Source: Chlorella sorokiniana (Eukaryota > Chlorophyta > Trebouxiophyceae > Chlorellales > Chlorellaceae). Taken from it: DNA of 64,000 bases. The stretch spans positions 1,054,001 through 1,118,000 of the forward strand of contig CP084617.1 of assembly GCA_025917655.1 (NCBI GenBank), given 5' to 3'. The notes under the pieces are model-generated. The model made no database searches and was not told where the DNA came from. It worked only from the letters and a program-made list of their open reading frames with translations. Below, in pieces: positions 14,232-23,251 of this stretch. The stretch's first letter is position 1, and every line of letters begins with the position of its first letter. The translations under genes and the position numbers were made by a program.

Positions 14232-16711
14232 TCATATGCGGATGCCGACGCGCGCCAGTGCACGGAACACCCTCAGGTACGGCTTGCTGCCTTCCACTGC
14301 ACCGCAACGCGGCCGAGAAGGTCGGCGACGTGCCACCAGGCAGCGGCCCCCAAGGCCCAGCCCCAGCCCCAGCCGCAGCTGGGCCCCACCCGTGTCGGCT
14401 CCCTTGTCGGCGTATGAGGGCGTCCGCCAGTTGGGGCCGTAGCGCCGCTCCAGGGTGCCCTCCACATCCCGAGGCACGCTCAAGTTCACGCCCCTGCGGG
14501 GCTCGCCCACAGCGCCACATGTCAGCGGGGCGCTGGGGCTCCCAGTCCCAATCACACGCGCCCCTGTGCCAGCTGGCGGGGGCTCCGCACCTCCAGGGCT
14601 TGCGCGCCGTGGGCAGCACCAGCTGCTTGTCGATGTGCATCGTGTCGCCATGCCCGCAGTCGACAAACACTTGGTCGCCCTGGCCGCGGCCCTGGCCCTC
14701 GCCTCTACACAGAGGGCGCAGGCTCAGCGCGGCGAGTTGAGCCATCCAGCCATGGGCATCGCGACACAGTCAGATGGCAGCCGGGGCTTGGCATCAATCT
14801 GCTTGATGAGCCCCCCGGCAGGGATTGCCAAACATCCGCCGATCCCGAATCATGGTGCAGCAAACTCGTGATTGCACTCACTCTGCGGGCGCGAGGTGGG
14901 CCCCAAACAGGTCACACATGCCCAGGGGGCAGTACACCCGGATCCAGCTGCTCTGGGGCTGGCCCTCGGGTGAGACCACTGCAGCACAGCGGGCGCACGA
15001 GGCGCATGAAGGGACAGGCGGGCTGGGACGCGCCCTAACACGTCGTCCCCCCGCCGCAGCAGCCGCGGGCGTTTGCGGTCGGGCGCACCCTTGAGGGAGT
15101 ATTTGCCGGGGGCAGGGCGGCGCGCAGGGCGGCGACCAGCTGCGGCCAGTCTGGGTCCAGCACCGCCAGGTCGACGTCGTTGTCGTGCTTGATGAGGTCG
15201 CCCTCGCTGCATGGCAGGCAGATGGCAAGCAGATGGCAAGCAGACGGCAAGCAGATGGCAGGCAGATGGCAAGCAGATGGCAAGCAGATGGCTGCAGGCG
15301 CGTAGTCCCGACAAGTGTGAGTGGAGCGCTGTGGGTCGGGCAGGCTCCAGCTCTCTGGGCTGGGCAAGGCAAGCTTTGCTGGCAGTGGAGGCGTGTCGCG
15401 AGCCAGCCTGGCAGGCAGCCCCCATCGCCCACCGGTGCACGCCCAGCAGGGAGCCCATATCCAGCCAGTAGGTCTGCTGGGGGAGGGTGGTGCAGGGGAT
15501 GGCACGTGCGCTGCGTGCCAGGCCGCTGCCTGCAGCCAGCGGCGGCCCATGCAGCCCCTGCGCAGCCCTGCATGCAGCCCCTGCGCAGCCCTGCTGTGCC
15601 CTGCAGCGGCTGACCTGGCCGCAGCGGTCCAGCGCCTGGCACACATCCAGCAGCAGGCGGCGCAGGAAGGCGCGGCGGGTCCGGTGGAAGACCTGCGGCA
15701 GCCAGGCCCCGCAAAAAGACTCACGCCAGCACCTCCGAGCACCGTACATGCTTTTGTCACGGTCCAGTGTTCGCGCCCACCTCGATGCCGCCCCGCACTG
15801 AGGCATACGCTGCAGCGCCCGCCAGCAGCGCAAAGCCCGCGGGGTGCTGCGCCGCCGCGACGGCCCGCTCGTGCAGCGCGCGCTTGCTGTGCCCGGCTGC
15901 TCCCTTGTCGGCGTCCTGCCGCCCGGCAGCCTGCTCCCCTGCGGCCATCTTGCCCTTGAAGTCGGTGGCGAGGGCCAGCAAAAGGTCTATTGCGCTCTTG
16001 CTCTTTGCCTGCCGTTCCTTCTCCCGCTCATGCCCCTGAACCGATCTCCACTTGCCCATCTCGAGGCCCAATTGCAGCACGGAGACCTCGTCGGCTCAAA
16101 CATCACAATCTTGTCATGAGCCTTCCCCTTGGCTTCCTGCGCCCAGCCGCCCATTCCCCCACTAGCAGCAACTTGCATTTCTTCACATGCCAGGCGCAGG
16201 TCAGGTCTGCTTACTGCAGAAAAGATCGATGAGGGGAGCCCTTGCGTTCATGTCCAGGCTCCTCATCCAGCTGGTCGGCATGCTCGCCGCCGGCACTGAC
16301 GTGAGCCCGCTGGCCTTCCCGCGCCCGTGGCTCGTCTCGCGCTGCTGACGCCAGCCGCGGCGCCCTCTCAATGGCAGCCGCCTGCCGCAGGAGCTCCTGC
16401 GCTTCGGCGTGCAACGCATGCCCCCTGCCTGCGGAGCCGGGAGCAGCACATGGCTGCCTTCTTCAGGCGGCGTACCCAGCACGGTCGTCCCAGGAGCACC
16501 TTCACGGCTGCCGGCGTGCTTCACCTAAGGAATTGCACATCTGCACTTGTCCAGTCGTCGTCATGCCGGGACCCACCCACATCCTCCTCACCCCCTCGCC
16601 ATCGCCCTGCTGCAGCAGCGCCTTGGGTGCCGCCATGGCCGGGTCCAAGATGCGTGGCTCGACTGCTGGCCCTCCCCTGCCCCAGTCCCCCTCCAGCTCC
16701 GCTGCGGTCAT
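14232..16711 (-). CDS. LicD / fukutin-like nucleotidyltransferase-fold protein with long N-terminal extension
   Basis: Resembles the LicD/fukutin-related family, which transfers phospho-sugar or phosphocholine groups onto glycans; the substrate here is unknown. The core joins cleanly across exons: LLLDVCQALDRCGQ (ends 15615), TYWLDMGSLLGVHR (15473-15433) and EGDLIKHDNDVDLAVL (15206-15089). The last of these contains the DNDVD acidic motif expected for metal binding. Further exons give SSWIRVYCPLGMCDLFG (about 14985-14880), VFVDCGHGDTMHIDKQLVLP and the family-typical VPRDVEGTLERRYGPNWRTP before the stop at 14232. Upstream, 15750-16711 codes for a low-complexity, Ala/Glu/Lys-rich region (KSKSAIDLLLALATDFKGKM; EAQELLRQAAAIERAPRLA) that I do not recognise. 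The start at 16711 (MTAAELEGDW) is a guess, and the N-terminal part could be a separate gene. Several frame breaks are probably base losses. Confidence 0.68.
15212..15294 (+). repeat. 11-bp tandem repeat in an intron of the LicD-like gene
   Basis: About seven copies of an 11-base unit close to GGCAAGCAGAT, with G/A variants. They lie immediately intron-side of the exon that starts at 15206. A second short duplication (CAGCCCCTGCGCAGCCCTG) lies at about 15549-15600. Confidence 0.88.
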
Positions 16712-17074
16712 GCCCGGGTCTGCAGCAGCGCCGCCCCAGCCCGCCTAGGCGCCCCCTGGCGCTGGCTGAGTCATAGGTCAGCAGGGCAGGGCAGAAGGGC
16801 CACGGGCAGCCAGGACAGGCTGCACGTTGGAATCCAAGGCTGCTCCTGCGCCAGCTCCGCAAAACTGTGGTTCTCACAACAGGAGGGTGGTCGCTGACGA
16901 TATGAGCGCTGAGCCAGACAAGCGACGTAAGGTTTCAGACAAGTAAGGGCAAGTATCAGTGCATGGGACAGGAGTGCATGGAGCAAGAAAAACAGCAGCA
17001 GGGAAGGGGAGGGAAGAGCAGGAGAAGTGGCGCCGTCCCGTGGTCAGGGGAAAACTGGGGCAGCGGCGTGCCGC
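16712..17074. other. Gene-free spacer between LicD-like and GT61 genes
   Basis: About 360 bases between the guessed 5' end of the LicD-like gene and the GT61 stop. No conserved coding sequence was seen. It should hold the LicD-like promoter and the GT61 3' end, but no TGTAA was found on the minus strand. Confidence 0.45.
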
Positions 17075-20000
17075 TCACACGTCCCACGAGAGGCCCGTGC
17101 CGCCGCTGGACCCGCTGCTGGGCGGCCACGGGTGCCGTGCTGCCAGCTGCGCCACGCCCTCCCCCGCCATCACCCGTGGCAGCACGTCCAGCAGGACCTG
17201 CTTGACCGCCGCTGTGTCTGCCACCATGCCCGCCCGCGCGTGCGCTTCCAGGCAGTACCTGCACCACGGGCGCCGCGTGGAGGGTGAGCATGTGGTAAGC
17301 AGGGCAGGCGCAGCGTCAAAGGTGCAGGCAGGCCGAGGTGTCAGGCGGCGCAGGCAGGCCGAGGGATCATGCACGGCCAGCCACTACAGCGGGAAGCCGC
17401 AAGGGCACCGACAAAGCCACCGACAAGCCTACGCAGCAAACACAAGCCTCACGTGCCGCCCCGCACCCCCGACCTCACCACCATCGCACACATACCACTG
17501 CCGCCACCACCACCACCCCACACAAACACTTCCACCACCACCACCCCACACAAACACTTCCACCACCACCACCCCACACACACTTCCACCACCACCGCCA
17601 CCACCACCGCCACCACCATCGCCACCATCACACCCACAACCGCCACCGCCGCCCCCACCACCCCCACACCTGCTGGAGCACTCCTCCGCAGTCCAGTGCG
17701 AGTACTTGGCGTCCTCTGCCTCCAGGTACAGCACCCACTGCAGGCGCCGCGGTGGGGGTGGGGGTGGTGGGGGCTGTGCAGGGGGCCAGGGCGCGCTGCT
17801 TGCTGTTGCACGCGCGGCGTCACACGCCACACGCCCAGCCTGCCCACGCTCGCGCCGCAGCTGGTTGGCTGGTGCGCGGGGCCAGGCAGCTTGCCAAGCA
17901 GCGGGAGCCGCCGCCGATGGCGTCCCCCCCGCCCCCGGGCGCACCTCGCTGCTGTTGGCCTTCCAGGCAAAGTGGTGCAGGCTTCCCACCGAGCGCGTGA
18001 GGTTCAGGTAGATCTCGGAGATGCCGCGCCACTCCCAGTTGTAGGGCAGCAGCTCCAGCACGGCGGCCCCGGCGGCAGGAAGAGCGCGTTGGCCAGCAGG
18101 GGGCCGTGCCGCGCTACCAGCACCCCCGTGCTCGCCATGGAGGCGACAAAGGAGGGGAAGGCGGCGCCCGGGGTGACGCTGTAGGGGCGCACGGCCATGC
18201 CCAGGGCGCGCCCCACCTCTCGCAGCGCGGTCAGCACCTGCGGTGGCGGCACGGTGCCCCCGCACAGCTGAGTCCAAGCATGCATGCGCCGCATCCATGA
18301 CTGTTTCCAAGACCACCATCACCTCCGCTCCGTCACACACACTCCCAGCAGCTTCCCCTCCTGCGGCACCGCCAATGTCCAGCACACGGCAAACCCCGGC
18401 ACAGACACAGAGGCGCGCATACACGTGCTCCCTACTCATACACAGACCACACGCCACAGCCCCGCACCAGCCCCCACCCGCCCACCTCTCCGTTGTTCAC
18501 CACCGGCTCGTGGTTCATGGCCATCAGGTAGGTGATGACTGGGGGCGGCACCCCAGCCTCCCACGCAGGACCCCCAAGGCTCACGTTGGCGGCTGCAGGG
18601 GCAAGGCATGCGGGGGAGGCAAGGACCGCGCGAGCTCGCTCAGCCCGCAGCATACTCTTGTCAGTAAGGCGAGCGCACGAGCTCGCTCGGCCCGCGGCAC
18701 GCTCTATGGGCAAGGCGGGGACGCGAGGGCAGCACGCGCAGCAGCAGGTACGCGAGGGCAGCACGCGCAGCAGCAGGTACGCGAGGGCAGCAGGCGCAGC
18801 AGCGGGCACGCGCACCCACCCGCGTAGGCCGCTCGCCGGAAGGCGTCTGCGTGCTGCGGGGTGGCAAAGCCGCTGCGCCCGCTGGGCAGCGTGTACCTGC
18901 AGCAGGCGGCAGGTTGCCGTGGGGGCGGTCAGCGCTGCCCCGGGCGGCGGGTCGACAGGCAGGGTGGGGGCCCGATGGGGTCGGGAGCCGCAGCAACCCG
19001 CGGTACCCTAGCTTTGCTGTTATCGCCAACATATGGCGCACTCCCATCCCCAGCCTTCACCCACACACGGCCTGCACCACGCTGCATGCGCGCTTCAAAC
19101 GTTGGTGCAAGCAGGCCTCACCGGTTGTGCACCAGCAGCACGCGCTCAAAGCCCAGCCAGGAGGTGGCGTTGAGCGCCTCCAGCTCGTTGAAAAACAGCA
19201 TGCGGGGCAGGGATGCCCCCGCCTCCAGCCCCGGCCGCAGCGCCAGGCGCAGCATGTCCATCGCCCAGGCAAGGCCCTGCGGTCAGCACAGAAACCGGTG
19301 CGGCGCACGCAGCTTGGGGGCTGGCCGGGGCTCGTGCCAGTTCAGCACAACCGCGGTGGCGGCAGGGGGACATGGCAGGCGTGGGATGCAGGGCTGCTGC
19401 TGGACGCCTCGCCCCCTCACCTCCACCTGCTCCCGCCTGAGGTTGGGAAAGATGACGGCCTGCAGGCGGCCGTCGCCGTCGGGGCGCGGCGCCGCCACGC
19501 GCCGTCGGCGAGCGCGGAGTAGACAGGGGCCAGCGCCTCGGTCCAGTGGCCCATGTTCTCTGGGAACGCGGGGAAGGGGAAGTCCACCCAGAGGCACGTG
19601 CCGCGCAGGGTGCCCGCCTGTATGTTGTGCAGGTGGCGGGACGCGTTGCGGAACGGCAGCTTGCCCACGCCAATGTTGTGGCTGAAGGGGATGTCGGCCG
19701 GGCTGGCCTCGGCGCTCTCGCCGCCATCGTACTTGTTCATGTCGGCGATGTCTAGCACCGCATAGAAGCGTTGCACATGGAACCTGTGCAAGCCGGGAGA
19801 GGATCACAGAGTAGCCGGTACAACGACTGAGCGCGACTGGGGGCAGCGCGGGCAGCTCAAGCATTGCAAGCCGGCGGCAGCTCACTCACCAGAGGTTGCG
19901 AGCTATGAGGAAGTCATCAGCTTTGTCGAAAGTGGTGGGGTCGCTGCGCGCAGCAAGCGGGGGTGCTCTCGAGCGTTTCATGCGCAGGGACCAGGCGGCA

Positions 20001-20163
20001 GTGGCGGCGGCGGTTTGCCCAGCAGCGTTTCAAGGGGCAAGGGCCCCAGCTACACACCCGTTGATGGGTCGAACGTACTCCAATACCATTCCGCCCAGGC
20101 CCTGTCCGCCAGGCTCGGACCGACACAGAATGCTAACAGGGCAAGAAGCGTTCCGACCCTCAT
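17075..20163 (-). CDS. GT61 (DUF563)-type glycosyltransferase with signal peptide
   Basis: Probable Golgi/ER glycosyltransferase of family GT61, the group that includes EOGT, POMGNT2 and plant xylosyltransferases; the sugar and acceptor are unknown. Nine exons in gene order: 20163-20075, 19943-19890, 19783-19421, 19276-19122, 18896-18820, 18592-18486, 18237-17945, 17737-17670, 17258-17075. The start gives a hydrophobic leader (MRVGTLLALLAFCVGPSLA). Family features are FPFPAFPENMGHWTEALAPV (the usual N-G-H-W region), MLFFNELEALNATSWLGFER with VLLVHNR, MNHEPVVNNGE, and the C-terminal hallmark TGVLVARHGPLLANALFLPP followed by AVLELLPYNWEW. A G is lost near 18067-18070 just after LPPG, and another break lies near 19500. 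It is on the same strand as, and next to, the LicD-like gene. Confidence 0.82.
17499..17668 (+). repeat. CCACCA-rich simple-sequence tract in a GT61 intron
   Basis: About 170 bases almost devoid of G on the plus strand, built from CCACCA and CACACAAACACTTCCA blocks. The transcript of the minus-strand gene would be (GGUGGU)n, a G-quadruplex-prone sequence. It lies next to the 3' exons at 17737-17670 and 17258-17075. Confidence 0.85.
18721..18808 (+). repeat. 29-bp tandem repeat, three copies, in a GT61 intron
   Basis: Unit begins ACGCGAGGGCAGCACGCGCA and starts at 18721, 18750 and 18779. The first two copies are identical and the third is diverged. It lies in the intron downstream (in gene sense) of the exon 18896-18820. 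Confidence 0.9.
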
Positions 20164-20448
20164 AGTGGCCGCACGGCCAACACATAATCTCCGCCGCATT
20201 CGATGAGCCATCTCCGGATGCAACAGCACGGCTTATGCTCACATCTGCTGACTTTCAAAGCGCCGCTTCCTGCGCAACTTGTGTGCAAGGCTGCATCATA
20301 CTCTAACGAAATAATCGGTTATATGGCCCTGCAAACGCAAGCTGACCTCGTAATGAGGGCCCCTGCAGTTCAACTTGGGGGGCTTTCCACCCCGTCGCAC
20401 GGCGGCGGGCGCTGACCAGGACACAACCTGCTTTCATGCATGAGTTGA

Positions 20449-20453
20449 TTACA
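20449..20453 (-). terminator. Candidate poly(A) signal TGTAA for the AVT-like transporter
   Basis: TTACA on the plus strand, about 210 bases beyond the transporter stop at 20665 in the minus direction. Confidence 0.5.
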
Positions 20454-20537
20454 GGCAATGCAGGATTACCCACATCCAGGGACGTGGCTTGTCAGTGGAA
20501 GGCGGCATTCTGGTGAGAAAAACTTTGCGCCAAAGCA

Positions 20538-20581
20538 ATCGGCAGCGTGCAAAGAGCAGATCGGCAGAGTGCAAAGAGCGG
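20538..20581 (+). repeat. 22-bp tandem duplication
   Basis: Two adjacent copies (20538-20559 and 20560-20581) sharing ATCGGCAG, then GTGCAAAGAGC. It lies in the 3' flank of the AVT-like gene. Confidence 0.85.
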
Positions 20582-20664
20582 TATGAAGAGAAGACACAGG
20601 CCTGCGTTGTGTGGCATGCATAGTGCTGAGCATACGATGAAAAGGTGGACGTGTGCAGCAATAA

Positions 20665-21893
20665 TCAGTGGAATGGCAGCGGCAAGACGTGCGTCCCCCA
20701 AGCGCTGGTCGCAACCTGCATCGCCGCTGCCCCTGCCAAGGGCGCGGGGGCATCGCTGCGCGCGCCAGCCAGCTCAGCCACGTTGGTGGCGGTGACGACG
20801 GCGATGAGCGCCAGGGAGGCCGCCAGCAGCAGGCAGGACGCCGCGCGCAGCGGCCAGGCCAGGCGTGGCCAGACGAGGCGGGTGTAGAAGGCGGTGGGGA
20901 GCAGGAGGGAGCAGGTGAGGGAGCAGAGCCCGCCCACCAGGCTCAGCACGGAGCCCAGGGCGGAGTAGGCGGTGAGGGCCAGCGCAGCGGCGGCGGCGGC
21001 CAGCGCGAAGCGCAGCCCGCGCTCCACCCACAGCGGCGGCGGCGCGCGTTGCCCAGGGAGTCGCGCAGCGGCGGCGCCGCCGACAGCACCAGGTCCTGTT
21101 GTCAAGGGGGGGGCCCTCGGTCGTGGTGCATGCAGCATTCAAGCGTGCAGTGGCGCCCAGCAGCAGGCCGGATGGGGAAAGGCCGGGAAAGGAAGTGCGC
21201 AGTGCGCTGGCGCGCGCCGCCGCTGCCCCCACCTGAAGCACCATGACCAGCGCCGGGAACTTGGTCAGCCCTGACACCATGACCAGGGCGGCCTACGGGG
21301 CGGAACCGGCAGGCGGAGTCGGGTGGCGGCGGCCGTCTGAAGGCGGCACAACCACGCTTTGAGAGCGCATGGCGGCGCCTCGGCAGAGCCACTCGCGGAC
21401 AGGCCCACCAGCAGCCACGCAGCGACAACCCCGCGCCCACCAGCAGCCACGCAGCCACACCCCCAGGCCCACCAGCAGCCACACAGCCACACCCCGCGCC
21501 CACCAGCAGCCACGCAGCCACACCCCCAGGCCCACCAGCAGCCTGTCCACCGGCAGCGAGGCTGTCGAGTACCACGAGTTGGCGGCGAGGTCGGCGATGG
21601 CCAGCGGCGAGGCGGCGTCGCCCCAGTACCAGTAGCCGGCGGCGGCCACGGCGGCGTAGCAGGCAAACATGGCGGCGAAGGAGGCGGCCAGGGCCAGCGG
21701 GAAGCGGCTGGGCTTGGCCATGGAGCTGCGGGCAGTCGTCGGCGGGGCGGATGGGACTGTTGGTATGGACGTGCGCTTGTGGTGGGGGAGGATGGGGAGG
21801 GGCTGGGCCGGAGAGCGCTGCAGGCCCCAGCTCCCTGGACCGCGCGCCAGCTGCCCGCCAGGACCGCAGATGGACGTGCGGCAAGCAGGCAAG

Positions 21894-21927
<34 letters not shown>

Positions 21928-23061
21928 GGCAGGGCGGCAGCCCACCTGCGCAGCGCGGGCAGCGTGGTGTGGGCGGAGCAGGACAGCGCAAAGATGCCCA
22001 CGGCCTGCAGGATGCCCCAGCTGGCCAGGTGGTGCCCCGGGGGCGGCTGCTGCGGCATGGCGGCGCGGCGGGGGTCCAGCGCCAGCAGGCCCAGCACCAG
22101 GCAGACCACCAGGGCGGTGGAGATGCCGCCCAGCAGCGAGAAGCGGCTGAGGCGGCGCAGGTCGATGCAGAGCAGCGGCAGCAGCACCACGCAGCTGAGC
22201 GCCGCCGCCAGGTGCTGCGGGTGCAGCGGACCGATGCCTGCGCAGGGATCGAAGGCGAAGGCAGGGGTTGCGCGGGCGCGCCGCACACGCAAAACCGGCG
22301 TGCGTTGGGGGCGGCGTCCGCGGCGGGCCGGCCGGCCATCCGGGCGCACCTTCGCTGGGCAGGAGCAGCTCCAGCATCTGCCAGGAGATCATGAGCGTGA
22401 CCAGCGTGGCCCCAAACAGCTCGCAGCAGGAAGATCAGCACGGCGGCGGAGCCCAGGCGCCCGCCGCCGCCGCACCGAGCGCGGGGTAGGTGCGTGGCTG
22501 GCCGGGCGGCATGAGGTCGAATGCCGCACAAATGAGCTGGCCGCTGCCGCCGAACAGCGGCACCAGCACGCCCAGGGCGCCCAGCGCGACCCAGCCGCCC
22601 TTCATCAGGGCAAAGGGCATGGACAGCAGGCCGAGGCCGATGAAGATGTTGACCAGGTTGGCGCACGTCTGCATCAGGGTGGCGCCCTGGTGCGCCAGGC
22701 TGATGCTGACGCTGCTGGCCTCGCTGCGCGGCACGGGAATCGAGAGAGAAGTCCCTCAGCGCATGTATTTGAGCCGATCGCAATGGCTTTGTCCATCAAC
22801 GGCACAGAGCCACTTGTCCGTCAAGTCCGTTGACAGCGAGGGACAGGGCAGCCACGACGTGAACAGGGGAGCGCTGGCGCCGGCAGGCAACGCCCCCCGT
22901 ACCGCAAGATGGATATGTGGCTGTCGCATGCAGGCCTCATTCCGCTCCGACACATCCCAAAGCAAGTGGGCCCACTCCCTTGACAATCGAGCGGACTTCC
23001 CGCACCTGCCCAGCAGAGGCAGCCGCAGCGCTTCATCGGTAAGAGCGAGCGCTTCCGCCAT
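20665..23061 (-). CDS. AVT1-like (AAAP/SLC32-36) vacuolar amino-acid transporter
   Basis: Membrane transporter of the amino acid/auxin permease family, closest in pattern to plant vacuolar AVT1. The signature helix 1 region TCANLVNIFIGLGLLSMPFA with LMKGGWVALGALGVLVPLF is clear at about 22735-22560. Further membrane segments follow: LVTLMISWQMLELLLPSE, CVVLLPLLCIDLRRLSRFSL with ISTALVVCLVLGLLAL, ILQAVGIFALSCSAHTTLP, RFPLALAASFAAMFACYAAV, AALVMVSGLTKFPALVMVLQ (exon 21292-21233) and, in the last exon, helices around LALTAYSALGSVLSLVGGL. The stop is at 20665. The cytosolic N-terminus is uncertain: an upstream open stretch starting at 23061 (MAEALALTDEALRLPLLG) runs toward helix 1 but needs an intron or frame repair near 22740. 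Several G/C-run losses occur. Confidence 0.8.
21402..21545 (+). repeat. 32-bp minisatellite within the AVT-like gene
   Basis: About 4.5 copies of a 31-32 base unit containing CCCACCAGCAGCCACGCAGC, starting near 21404, 21436, 21468, 21499 and 21531. On the minus strand it would translate as Trp/Gly/Leu-rich repeats, but it follows the segment WYSTASLPV and is most simply intronic. Confidence 0.9.
21887..21932 (+). repeat. (AGGC)n microsatellite in an AVT intron
   Basis: Run of AAGC/AGGC tetranucleotides, about ten units, between two transporter exons. Confidence 0.85.
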
Positions 23062-23251
23062 CTCCAACAGAGCACCGCCGAAATGTCGCGGTTGTGAGGA
23101 GGTGCTCCTGCTCACTCTCGTGCTGAGCGGCGGCTCAGCATGATGCCCTTCGCGCATTCCCGCATTGCGTGCGCCTGAACTCATACATGTGTACCAGGAG
23201 GCTGTTTGTAACAGACCACTGTCTGCCAAGAGCCTGCAAGGTGCCGCTGCC
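23062..23251. promoter_or_regulatory. Short divergent promoter region, AVT-like and dihydropyrimidinase
   Basis: About 190 bases between the proposed starts on opposite strands, the tightest head-to-head pair in the window. If the transporter start is nearer 22735, the shared region is about 500 bases. Confidence 0.4.

Larger units (their letters stand above)
20164..20664. other. Gene-free spacer, GT61 promoter and AVT 3' region
   Basis: About 500 bases, more A/T-rich than the genes. It contains the GT61 upstream region, a TGTAA (minus) at 20449-20453 and a two-copy 22-base duplication. No coding sequence was recognised. Confidence 0.5.

Noticed and set aside
15212-15294. Regularly spaced direct repeats resembling a CRISPR array
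   Set aside because: The units are contiguous 11-mers with no unique spacers, in a eukaryotic intron. This is a minisatellite.
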